Source: Gordius sp. MW1 (lineage: Eukaryota; Nematomorpha; Gordioida; Gordea; Gordiidae). Taken from it: 64,000 bases of DNA. Every line of letters begins with the position of its first letter. Within the stretch, counting starts at the first letter, position 1. The notes beneath the pieces are model-generated. The model saw only the letters and a program-made list of their open reading frames with translations. It had not been told where the DNA came from and searched no databases. The position numbers were made by a program, and so were the translations under genes. The stretch spans positions 13,958,060 through 14,022,059 of the forward strand of contig OZ038529.1 in NCBI GenBank assembly GCA_964036665.1, written 5' to 3'. Below are positions 1 through 9,928 of this stretch, in pieces.

Positions 1-69
1 TCGAGTGACTTCCGAAAAGAGGTTTTAAGCTGCGAGAACAATCATTTTGACAAAAGACAACGTTTTATT

Positions 70-96
70 GTTGCGATTAGTTTGTTGTATCGCAAC
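70..96. other. Conserved inverted repeat / stem-loop of the monomer (example copy)
   Basis: Perfect 8-bp arms GTTGCGAT (70-77) and ATCGCAAC (89-96) flank an 11-nt loop TAGTTTGTTGT. The same structure recurs in most monomers at about offset 70-96. Common variants are a shorter loop TAGTTTTTGT (for example 1100-1130, 3841-3870, 7621-7640) and TGTAGCGATT, which breaks one pair (for example 4180-4195, 33943-33955, 44880-44890). It could form a hairpin in RNA, a cruciform in DNA, or be a dyad site for a dimeric protein. No function is proven. Confidence 0.85.
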
Positions 97-211
97 GTGA
101 GTGCTTAATTTTTCAAAAATGCACTATGCGATCATGATTTTAAAGTAATAGTTTTCTGATTCTGATAAATTTTTACTTTTTATCATCGAAACCACGTCTG
201 AAAACGACAAC

Positions 212-230
212 TTTCATCGGATGCATACGG
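212..230. other. Well-conserved block with loose CENP-B-box resemblance (example copy)
   Basis: TTTCATCGGATGCATACGG (class A) or TTTCATCGGATGAATACGG (class B) is one of the least variable stretches by eye. It shares TTTC, T, GGA and ACGG with the mammalian CENP-B box but has about 4 extra bases between the halves and A instead of the essential G. It is therefore not a canonical box. Three monomers (26366, 30466, 31480) have lost most of it. Confidence 0.3.
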
Positions 231-303
231 TTGAAAGAAAAATATGTGAAAAATTTTGAGGTAAAAATATTTATTTTTTTCTATGTGAAAGAGCATGAAA
301 AAA

Positions 304-313
304 TATATAAAAG
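304..313 (+). promoter_or_regulatory. TATA-box-like motif repeated once per monomer (example copy)
   Basis: TATATAAAAG sits near the end of nearly every monomer and is followed by TAAGCCAATTTG, which includes CCAAT. The context resembles a TATA box on the plus strand. In an AT-rich repeat this could arise by chance and be spread by array homogenisation. Variants include TATATAATAG (for example 15380, 17450, 20185), TACATAAAAG (33836, 36231, 42370) and TATATAAAGT (29747, 30433). I see no initiator match at the right distance, so a promoter role is only a possibility. Confidence 0.3.
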
Positions 314-686
314 TAAGCCAATTTGAGAATCCTATAATCCTCGATTGACTTCCGCAAAGAGGTTTTAAGCTGCGAGAACTATTCATTTTGACAAAAGACA
401 ACGTTTTATTGTTGCGATTAGTTTGTTGTATCGCAACGTGAGTGCTTAATTTTTGAAAATGACTCTATGCGATCATGATTTAAAAGTAATAGATTTCAGA
501 TTCTGATAAATTTTTACTTGGGATCATAGAAACCACGTCTGAAAACGACAACTTTCATCGGATGAATACTGTTCAAAGAAAAATATGTGAAATATTTTGA
601 GGTAAAAATATTTATTTTTTTCGATTCTATGTGAAAGAGCATGAAAAAATATATAAAAGTAAGCCAATTTGAGAATCCTATTATCC

Positions 687-1029
687 TCGATTGACTTCCG
701 AAAAGAGGTTTTAAGCTGCGAGAACTATCATTTGACAAAAGGCAACGTTTTATTGTTGCGATTAGTTTGTTGTATCGCAACGTGATGCTTAATTTTTGAA
801 AATGGCTCTATGCGATCATGATTTCAAAGTAATAGTTTTCAGATTCTGATAAATTTTTACTTGGGATCATAGAAACCACGTCTGAAAACGACATCTTTCA
901 TCGGATGAATACGGTTCAAAGAAAAATATGTGAAAAATTTTGTGGTAAAAATATTTATTTTTTTCGATTCTATGTGAAAGAGCATGAAAAAATATATAAA
1001 AGTAAGCCAATTTGAGAATCCTATTATCC
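687..1029. repeat. Representative class B monomer (343 bp)
   Basis: Reference example of class B. Diagnostic states: GTGATGCTTAATTTTTG (or GTGAGTGCT), GAAAATGGCTCTATGCG, GATTTCAAAGTAATAG, TTTTCAGATTCTG, ACTTGGGATCATAGAAACC and GGATGAATACGGTTCAAAG. Classes A and B differ at roughly 15-20 linked positions concentrated in the middle of the monomer and are nearly identical elsewhere. A central-domain sub-lineage of B (about 15751-28761) adds CTGCCAGAAC or CTGAGAGAAC near the start and GAAAACTGCTCTATGCGATT in the middle. Confidence 0.93.
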
Positions 1030-2051
1030 TCGATTGACTTCCGAAAAGAGGTTTTAAGCTGCGAGAACTATCATTTTGACAAAAGACAACGTTTTATTGT
1101 TGCGATTAGTTTTTGTATCGCAACGTGAGTGCTTAATTTTTCAAAAATGCACTATGTGATCATGATTTTAAAGTAATAGTTTTCTGATTCTGATAAATTT
1201 TTACCTTTTATCATCGAAACCACGTCTGAAAACGACAACTTTCATCGGATGCATACGGTAAGAAAAATATGTGAAAAATTTTGAGGTAAAAATATTTATT
1301 TTTTTCGATTCTATGTGAAAGAGCATGAAAAAATATATAAAAGTAAGCCAATTTGAGAATCCTATTATCTTCGATTGACTTCCGCAAAGAGGTTTTAAGC
1401 TGCGAGAACTATTCATTTTGACAAAAGACAACGTTTTATTGTAGCGATTAGTTTGTTGTATCGCAACGTGAGTGCTTAATTTTTAAAAATGGCTCTATGC
1501 GATCATGATTACAAAGTAATAGTTTTCAGATTCTGATTAATTTTTACTTGGGATCATAGAAACCACGTCTGACGACAACTTTCATCGGATGCATACGGTA
1601 AGAAAAATATGTGAAAAATTTTGAGGTAAAAATATTTATTTTTTTCGATTCTATGTGAAAGAGCATGAAAAAATATATAAAAGTAAGCCAATTTGAGAAT
1701 CCTATTATCCTCGATTGACTTCCGAAAAGAGGTTTAAAATGCGAGAACTATTCATTTTGACAAAAGACTACGTTTTATTGTTGCGATTAGTTTGTTGTAT
1801 CGCAACGTGATGCTTATTTGAAAATGGCTCTATGCGATCATGATTTCAAAGTAATAGTTTTCAGATTCTCATAAATTATTACTTGGGATCATAGAAACCA
1901 CGTCTGAAAACGACAACTTTCATCTGATGAATACGGTCCAAAGAAAAATATGTCAAAAATTTTGAGGTAAAAATATTTATTTTTTTCGATTCTATGTGAA
2001 AGAGCATAAAAAAATATATAAAAGTAAGCCAATTTGAGAATCCTATTATCC

Positions 2052-2394
2052 TCGAGTGACTTCCGAAAAGAGGTTTTAAGCTGCGAGAACTATCATTTTG
2101 ACAAGACAACGTTTTATTGTTGCGATTAGTTTGTTGTATCGCAACGTGAGTGCTTAATTTTTCAAAAATGCACTATGCGATCATGATTTTAAAGTAATAG
2201 TTTTCTGATTCTGATAAATTTTTACTTTTTATCATCGAAACCACGTCTGAAAACGACAACTTTCATCGGATGCATACGGTTGAAAGAAAAATATGTGAAA
2301 AATTTTGAGGTAAAAATATTTATTTTTTTCGATTCTATGTGAAAGAGCATGAAAAAATATATAAAAGTAAGCCAATTTGAGAATCCTATTATCC
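2052..2394. repeat. Representative class A monomer (343 bp)
   Basis: Reference example of class A. Diagnostic states: GTGAGTGCTTAATTTTTC, AAAAATGCACTATGCG, GATTTTAAAGTAATAG, TTTTCTGATTCTG, ACTTTTTATCATCGAAACC and GGATGCATACGGTTGAAAG. A frequent derivative (for example monomers at 1030, 3770, 37301 and 48250) shortens the last to GCATACGGTAAGAAAAA. The block contains the GTTGCGAT/ATCGCAAC inverted repeat, an AT-tract zone (TTTTGAGGTAAAAATATTTA and T7) and TATATAAAAG. The diagnostic states normally travel together, so they behave as a linked haplotype. Confidence 0.93.
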
Positions 2395-2740
2395 TCGATT
2401 GACTTCCGCAAAGAGGTTTTAAGCTGCGAGAACTATTCATTTTGACAAAAGACAACGTTTTATTGTTGCGATTAGTTTGTTGTATCGCAACGTGAGTGCT
2501 TAATTTTTGAAAATGACTCTATGCGATCATGATTTAAAAGTAATAGTTTTCAGATTCTGATAAATTTTTACTTGGGATCATAGAAACCACGTCTGAAAAC
2601 GACAACTTTCATCGGATGAATACGGTTCAAAGAAAAATATGTGAAATATTTTGAGGTAAAAATATTTATTTTTTTCGATTCTATGTGAAAGAGCATGAAA
2701 AAATATATAAAAGTAAGCCAATTTGAGAATCCTATTATCC

Positions 2741-5480
2741 TCGAGTGACTTCCGAAAAGAGGTTTTAAGCTGCGAGAACTATCATTTTGACAAAAGACAA
2801 CGTTTTATTGTTGCGATTAGTTTGTTGTATCGCAACGTGAGTGCTTAATTTTTCAAAAATGCACTATGCGATCATGATTTTAAAGTAATAGTTTTCTGAT
2901 TCTGATAAATTTTTACTTTTTATCATTGAAACCACGTCTGAAAACGACAACTTTCATCGGATGCATACGGTTGAAAGAAAAATATGTGAAAAATTTTGAG
3001 GTAAAAATATTTATTTTTTTCTATGTGAAAGAGCATGAAAAAATATATAAAAGTAAGCTAATTTGAGAATCCTATAATCCTCGATTGACTTCCGCAAAGA
3101 GGTTTTAAGCTGCGAGAACTATTCATTTTGACAAAAGACAACGTTTTATTGTTGCGATTAGTTTGTTGTATCGCAACGTGAGTGCTTAATTTTTGAAAAT
3201 GACTCTATGCGATCATGATTTAAAAGTAATAGATTTCAGATTCTGATAAATTTTTACTTGGGATCATAGAAACCACGTCTGAAAACGACAACTTTCATCG
3301 GATGAATACGGTTCAAAGAAAAATATGTGAAATATTTTGAGGTAAAAATATTTGTTTTTTTCGATTCTATGTGAAAGAGCATGAAAAAATATATAAAAGT
3401 AACCCAATTTAAGAATCCTATTATCCTCGATTGACTTCCGAAAAGAGGTTTTAAGCTGCGAGAACTATCATTTGACAAAAGGCAACGTTTTATTGTTGCG
3501 ATTAGTTTGTTGTATCGCAACGTGATGCTTAATTTTTGAAAATGGCTCTATGCGATCATGATTTCAAAGTAATAGTTTTCAGATTCTGATAAATTTTTAC
3601 TTGGGATCATAGAAACCACGTCTGAAAACGACATCTTTCATCGGATGAATACGGTTCAAAGAAAAATATGTGAAAAATTTTGAGGTAAAAATATTTATTT
3701 TTTTCGATTCTATGTGAAAGAGCATGAAAAAATATATAAAAGTAAGCCAATTTGAGAATCCTATTATCCTCGATTGACTTCCGAAAAGAGGTTTTAAGCT
3801 GCGAGAACTATCATTTTGACAAAAGACAACGTTTTATTGTTGCGATTAGTTTTTGTATCGCAACGTGAGTGCTTAATTTTTCAAAAATGCACTATGTGAT
3901 CATGATTTTAAAGTAATAGTTTTCTGATTCTGATAAATTTTTACCTTTTATCATCGAAACCACGTCTGAAAACGACAACTTTCATCGGATGCATACGGTA
4001 AGAAAAATATGTGAAAAATTTTGAGGTAAAAATATTTATTTTTTTCGATTCTATGTGAAAGAGCATGAAAAAATATATAAAAGTAAGCCAATTTGAGAAT
4101 CCTATTATCTTCGATTGACTTCCGCAAAGAGGTTTTAAGCTGCGAGAACTATTCATTTTGACAAAAGACAACGTTTTATTGTAGCGATTAGTTTGTTGTA
4201 TCGCAACGTGAGTGCTTAATTTTTAAAAATGGCTCTATGCGATCATGATTACAAAGTAATAGTTTTCAGATTCTGATTAATTTTTACTTGGGATCATAGA
4301 AACCACGTCTGACGACAACTTTCATCGGATGCATACGGTAAGAAAAATATGTGAAAAATTTTGAGGTAAAAATATTTATTTTTTTCGATTCTATGTGAAA
4401 GAGCATGAAAAAATATATAAAAGTAAGCCAATTTGAGAATCCTATTATCCTCGATTGACTTCCGAAAAGAGGTTTAAACTGCGAGAACTATTCATTTTGA
4501 CAAAAGACTACGTTTTATTGTTGCGATTAGTTTGTTGTATCGCAACGTGATGCTTATTTGAAAATGGCTCTATGCGATCATGATTTCAAAGTAATAGTTT
4601 TCAGATTCTCATAAATTATTACTTGGGATCATAGAAACCACGTCTGAAAACGACAACTTTCATCTGATGAATACGGTCCAAAGAAAAATATGTCAAAAAT
4701 TTTGAGGTAAAAATATTTATTTTTTTCGATTCTATGTGAAAGAGCATAAAAAAATATATAAAAGTAAGCCAATTTGAGAATCCTATTATCCTCGAGTGAC
4801 TTCCGAAAAGAGGTTTTAAGCTGCGAGAACTATCATTTTGACAAGACAACGTTTTATTGTTGCGATTAGTTTGTTGTATCGCAACGTGAGTGCTTAATTT
4901 TTCAAAAATGCACTATGCGATCATGATTTTAAAGTAATAGTTTTCTGATTCTGATAAATTTTTACTTTTTATCATCGAAACCACGTCTGAAAACGACAAC
5001 TTTCATCGGATGCATACGGTTGAAAGAAAAATATGTGAAAAATTTTGAGGTAAAAATATTTATTTTTTTCGATTCTATGTAAAAGAGCATGAAAAAATAT
5101 ATAAAAGTAAGCCAATTTGAGAATCCTATTATCCTCGATTGACTTCCGCAAAGAGGTTTTAAGCTGCGAGAACTATTCATTTTGACAAAAGACAACGTTT
5201 TATTGTTGCGATTAGTTTGTTGTATCGCAACGTGAGTGCTTAATTTTTGAAAATGACTCTATGCGATCATGATTTAAAAGTAATAGTTTTCAGATTCTGA
5301 TAAATTTTTACTTGGGATCATAGAAATCACGTCTGAAAACGACAACTTTCATCGGATGAATACGGTTCAAAGAAAAATATGTGAAATATTTTGAGGTAAA
5401 AATATTTATTTTTTTCGATTCTATGTGAAAGAGCATGAAAAAATATATAAAAGTAAGCCAATTTGTGAATCCTATTATCC
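2741..5480. repeat. 8-mer HOR, copy 2 (2740 bp)
   Basis: Second copy of the 2740-bp unit, with monomers at 2741, 3081, 3427, 3770, 4111, 4451, 4792 and 5135. Indels match copy 1 at every monomer. The next monomer (5481) is not of the type that begins the unit; it resembles the third monomer, so the regular 8-mer stops here. The last part of this copy (from about 3770) also belongs to the longer 8217-bp period. Confidence 0.92.
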
Positions 5481-6855
5481 TCGATTGACTTCCGAAAAGA
5501 GGTTTTAAGCTGCGAGAACTATCATTTGACAAAAGGCAACGTTTTATTGTTGCGATTGGTTTGTTGTATCGCAACGTGATGCTTAATTTTTGAAAATGGC
5601 TCTATGCGATCATGATTTCAAAGTAATAGTTTTCAGATTCTGATAAATATTTACTTGGGATCATAGAAACCACGTCTGAAAACGACAACTTTCATCTGAT
5701 GAATACGGTCCAAAGAAAAATATGTCAAAAGTTTTGAGGTAAAAATATTTATTTTTTTCGATTCTATGTGAAAGAGCATGAAAAAATATATAAAAGTAAG
5801 CCAATTTGAGAATCCTATTATCCTCGATTGACTTCCGCAAAGAGGTTTTAAGCTGCGAGAACTATTCATTTTGACAAAAGACAACGTTTTATTGTTGCGA
5901 TTAGTTTGTTGTATCGCAACGTGAGTGCTTAATTTTTGAAAATGACTCTATGCGATCATGATTTAAAAGTAATAGTTTTCAGATTCTGATAAATTTTTAC
6001 TTGGGATCATAGAAACCACGTCTGAAAACGACAACTTTCATCGGATGAATACGGTTCAAAGAAAAATATGTGAAATATTTTGAGGTAAAAATATTTATTT
6101 TTTTCGATTCTATGTGAAAGAGCATGAAAAAATATATAAAAGTAAGCCAATTTGAGAATCCTATTATCCTCGAGTGACTTCCGAAAAGAGGTTTTAAGCT
6201 GCGAGAACTATCATTTTGACAAAAGACAACGTTTTATTGTTGCGATTAGTTTGTTGTATCGCAACGTGAGTGCTTAATTTTTCAAAAATGCACTATGCGA
6301 TCATGATTTTAAAGTAATAGTTTTCTGATTCTGATAAATTTTTACTTTTTATCATCGAAACCACGTCTGAAAACGACAACTTTCATCGGATGCATACGGT
6401 TGAAAGAAAAATATGTGAAAAATTTTGAGGTAAAAATATTTATTTTTTTCTATGTGAAAGAGCATGAAAAAATATATAAAAGTAAGCTAATTTGAGAATC
6501 CTATAATCCTCGATTGACTTCCGCAAAGAGGTTTTAAGCTGCGAGAACTATTCATTTTGACAAAAGACAACGTTTTATTGTTGCGATTAGTTTGTTGTAT
6601 CGCAACGTGAGTGCTTAATTTTTGAAAATGACTCTATGCGATCATGATTTAAAAGTAATAGATTTCAGATTCTGATAAATTTTTACTTGGGATCATAGAA
6701 ACCACGTCTGAAAACGACAACTTTCATCGGATGAATACGGTTCAAAGAAAAATATGTGAAATATTTTGAGGTAAAAATATTTATTTTTTTCGATTCTATG
6801 TGAAAGAGCATGAAAAAATATATAAAAGTAACCCAATTTAAGAATCCTATTATCC

Positions 6856-7882
6856 TCGATTGACTTCCGAAAAGAGGTTTTAAGCTGCGAGAACTATCAT
6901 TTGACAAAAGGCAACGTTTTATTGTTGCGATTAGTTTGTTGTATCGCAACGTGATGCTTAATTTTTGAAAATGGCTCTATGCGATCATGATTTCAAAGTA
7001 ATAGTTTTCAGATTCTGATAAATTTTTACTTGGGATCATAGAAACCACGTCTGAAAACGACAACTTTCATCTGATGAATACGGTCCAAAGAAAAATATGT
7101 CAAAAATTTTGAGGTAAAAATATTTATTTTTTTCGATTCTATGTGAAAGAGCATAAAAAAATATATAAAAGTAAGCCAATTTGAGAATCCTATTATCCTC
7201 GAGTGACTTCCGAAAAGAGGTTTTAAGCTGCGAGAACTATCATTTTGACAAGACAACGTTTTATTGTTGCGATTAGTTTGTTGTATCGCAACGTGAGTGC
7301 TTAATTTTTGAAAATGACTCTATGCGATCATGATTTAAAAGTAATAGTTTTCAGATTCTGATAAATTTTTACTTGGGATCATAGAAACCACGTCTGAAAA
7401 CGACATCTTTCATCGGATGAATACGGTTCAAAGAAAAATATGTGAAAAATTTTGAGGTAAAAATATTTATTTTTTTCGATTCTATGTGAAAGAGCATGAA
7501 AAAATATATAAAAGTAAGCCAATTTGAGAATCCTATTATCCTCGATTGACTTCCGAAAAGAGGTTTTAAGCTGCGAGAACTATCATTTTGACAAAAGACA
7601 ACGTTTTATTGTTGCGATTAGTTTTTGTATCGCAACGTGAGTGCTTAATTTTTCAAAAATGCACTATGTGATCATGATTTTAAAGTAATAGTTTTCTGAT
7701 TCTGATAAATTTTTACTTTTTATCATCGAAACCACGTCTGAAAACGACAACTTTCATCGGATGCATACGGTAAGAAAAATATGTGAAAAATTTTGAGGTA
7801 AAAATATTTATTTTTTTCGATTCTATGTGAAAGAGCATGAAAAAATATATAAAAGTAACCCAATTTAAGAATCCTATTATCC
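6856..7882. repeat. 3-mer unit, copy 1 (1027 bp)
   Basis: Monomers 6856, 7199 and 7542 are followed by the same three types at 7883, 8226 and 8569, each shifted by 1027 bp. The same nested duplication is present in the second 10-mer (10275-11301 and 11302-12328), so it arose before the 10-mer was duplicated. Confidence 0.9.
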
Positions 7883-8909
7883 TCGATTGACTTCCGAAAA
7901 GAGGTTTTAAGCTGCGAGAACTATCATTTGACAAAAGGCAACGTTTTATTGTTGCGATTAGTTTGTTGTATCGCAACGTGATGCTTAATTTTTGAAAATG
8001 GCTCTATGCGATCATGATTTCAAAGTAATAGTTTTCAGATTCTGATAAATTTTTACTTGGGATCATAGAAACCACGTCTGAAAACGACAACTTTCATCTG
8101 ATGAATACGGTCCAAAGAAAAATATGTCAAAAATTTTGAGGTAAAAATATTTATTTTTTTCGATTCTATGTGAAAGAGCATAAAAAAATATATAAAAGTA
8201 AGCCAATTTGAGAATCCTATTATCCTCGAGTGACTTCCGAAAAGAGGTTTTAAGCTGCGAGAACTATCATTTTGACAAGACAACGTTTTATTGTTGCGAT
8301 TAGTTTGTTGTATCGCAACGTGAGTGCTTAATTTTTGAAAATGACTCTATGCGATCATGATTTAAAAGTAATAGTTTTCAGATTCTGATAAATTTTTACT
8401 TGGGATCATAGAAACCACGTCTGAAAACGACATCTTTCATCGGATGAATACGGTTCAAAGAAAAATATGTGAAAAATTTTGAGGTAAAAATATTTATTTT
8501 TTTCGATTCTATGTGAAAGAGCATGAAAAAATATATAAAAGTAAGCCAATTTGAGAATCCTATTATCCTCGATTGACTTCCGAAAAGAGGTTTTAAGCTG
8601 CGAGAACTATCATTTTGACAAAAGACAACGTTTTATTGTTGCGATTAGTTTTTGTATCGCAACGTGAGTGCTTAATTTTTCAAAAATGCACTATGTGATC
8701 ATGATTTTAAAGTAATAGTTTTCTGATTCTGATAAATTTTTACTTTTTATCATCGAAACCACGTCTGAAAACGACAACTTTCATCGGATGCATACGGTAA
8801 GAAAAATATGTGAAAAATTTTGAGGTAAAAATATTTATTTTTTTTGATTCTATGTGAAAGAGCATGAAAAAATATATAAAAGTAAGCCAATTTGAGAATC
8901 CTATTATCT
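7883..8909. repeat. 3-mer unit, copy 2 (1027 bp)
   Basis: Second copy of the 1027-bp trimer. Its upstream boundary lies inside a monomer rather than at a monomer edge: monomer 7542 begins as a class A GTTTTTGTATCG type and ends with CCCAATTTAAGAATCC, the tail of a different monomer type. That switch marks the exchange that created the duplication. Confidence 0.88.
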
Positions 8910-9928
8910 TCGATTGACTTCCGCAAAGAGGTTTTAAGCTGCGAGAACTATTCATTTTGACAAAAGACAACGTTTTATTGTAGCCATTAGTTTGTTGTAT
9001 CGCAACGTGAGTGCTTAATTTTTAAAAATGGCTCTATGCGATCATGATTACAAAGTAATAGTTTTCAGATTCTGATTAATTTTTACTTGGGATCATAGAA
9101 ACCACGTCTGACGACAACTTTCATCGGATGCATACGGTAAGAAAAATATGTGAAAAATTTTGAGGTAAAAATATTTATTTTTTTCGATTCTATGTGAAAG
9201 AGCATGAAAAAATATATAAAAGTAAGCCAATTTGAGAATCCTATTATCCTCGATTGACTTCCGAAAAGAGGTTTAAACTGCGAGAACTATTCATTTTGAC
9301 AAAAGACTACGTTTTATTGTTGCGATTAGTTTGTTGTATCGCAACGTGATGCTTATTTGAAAATGGCTCTATGCGATCATGATTTCAAAGTAATAGTTTT
9401 CAGATTCTCATAAATTATTACTTGGGATCATAGAAACCACGTCTGAAAACGACAACTTTCATCTGATGAATACGGTCCAAAGAAAAATATGTCAAAAATT
9501 TTGAGGTAAAAATATTTATTTTTTTCGATTCTATGTGAAAGAGCATAAAAAAATATATAAAAGTAAGCCAATTTGAAAATCCTATTATCCTCGAGTGACT
9601 TCCGAAAAGAGGTTTTAAGCTGCGAGAACTATCATTTTGACAAGACAACGTTTTATTGTTGCGATTAGTTTGTTTTATCGCAACGTGAGTGCTTAATTTT
9701 TCAAAAATGCACTATGCGATCATGATTTTAAAGTAATAGTTTTCTGATTCTGATAAATTTTTACTTTTTATCATCGAAACCACGTCTGAAAACGACAACT
9801 TTCATCGGATGCATACGGTTGAAAGAAAAATATGTGAAAAATTTTGAGGTAAAAATATTTACTTTTTTCTATGTGAAAGAGCATGAAAAAATATATAAAA
9901 GTAAGCTAATTTGAGAATCCTATAATCC

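Larger units (their letters stand above)
1..2740. repeat. 8-mer HOR, copy 1 (2740 bp)
   Basis: Eight monomers starting at 1, 341, 687, 1030, 1371, 1711, 2052 and 2395. Each has its counterpart exactly 2740 bp downstream. Markers include TCGAGTGACTT at monomers 1 and 7, the ACAAGACAAC deletion in monomer 7, the CTGACGACAAC deletion in monomer 5 and the GTTTAAA-type deletion in monomer 6. A few substitutions separate the copies (for example GAACAATC at 47-54 against GAACTATC, and GTTTAAAATGCG at 1732 against GTTTAAACTGCG). Confidence 0.93.
6510..9928. repeat. 10-mer HOR, copy 1 (3419 bp)
   Basis: Ten monomers (6510, 6856, 7199, 7542, 7883, 8226, 8569, 8910, 9250, 9591) are repeated at +3419 bp (9929 onward). 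Inside it a 3-mer of 1027 bp is itself duplicated. The end markers AATTTGAAAATCC (about 9570) and GTTTGTTTTATCG (about 9670) recur in the second copy at about 12990 and 13085. Confidence 0.92.

Noticed and set aside
1..10. Window start falling exactly on a monomer start (TCGAG)
   Set aside because: The monomer phase was chosen on this motif, so the coincidence has no weight.
1..171. Monomer as a dimer of two 171-bp halves
   Set aside because: Comparing the two halves by eye gives only short, scattered matches (for example CGAAAAGAGG against CGAAACCACG), no more than expected in AT-rich DNA.
304..330. Strong promoter call for every monomer
   Set aside because: TATATAAAAG in a highly AT-rich repeat is weak evidence and no initiator or downstream element fits. 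It is kept only as a low-confidence motif.
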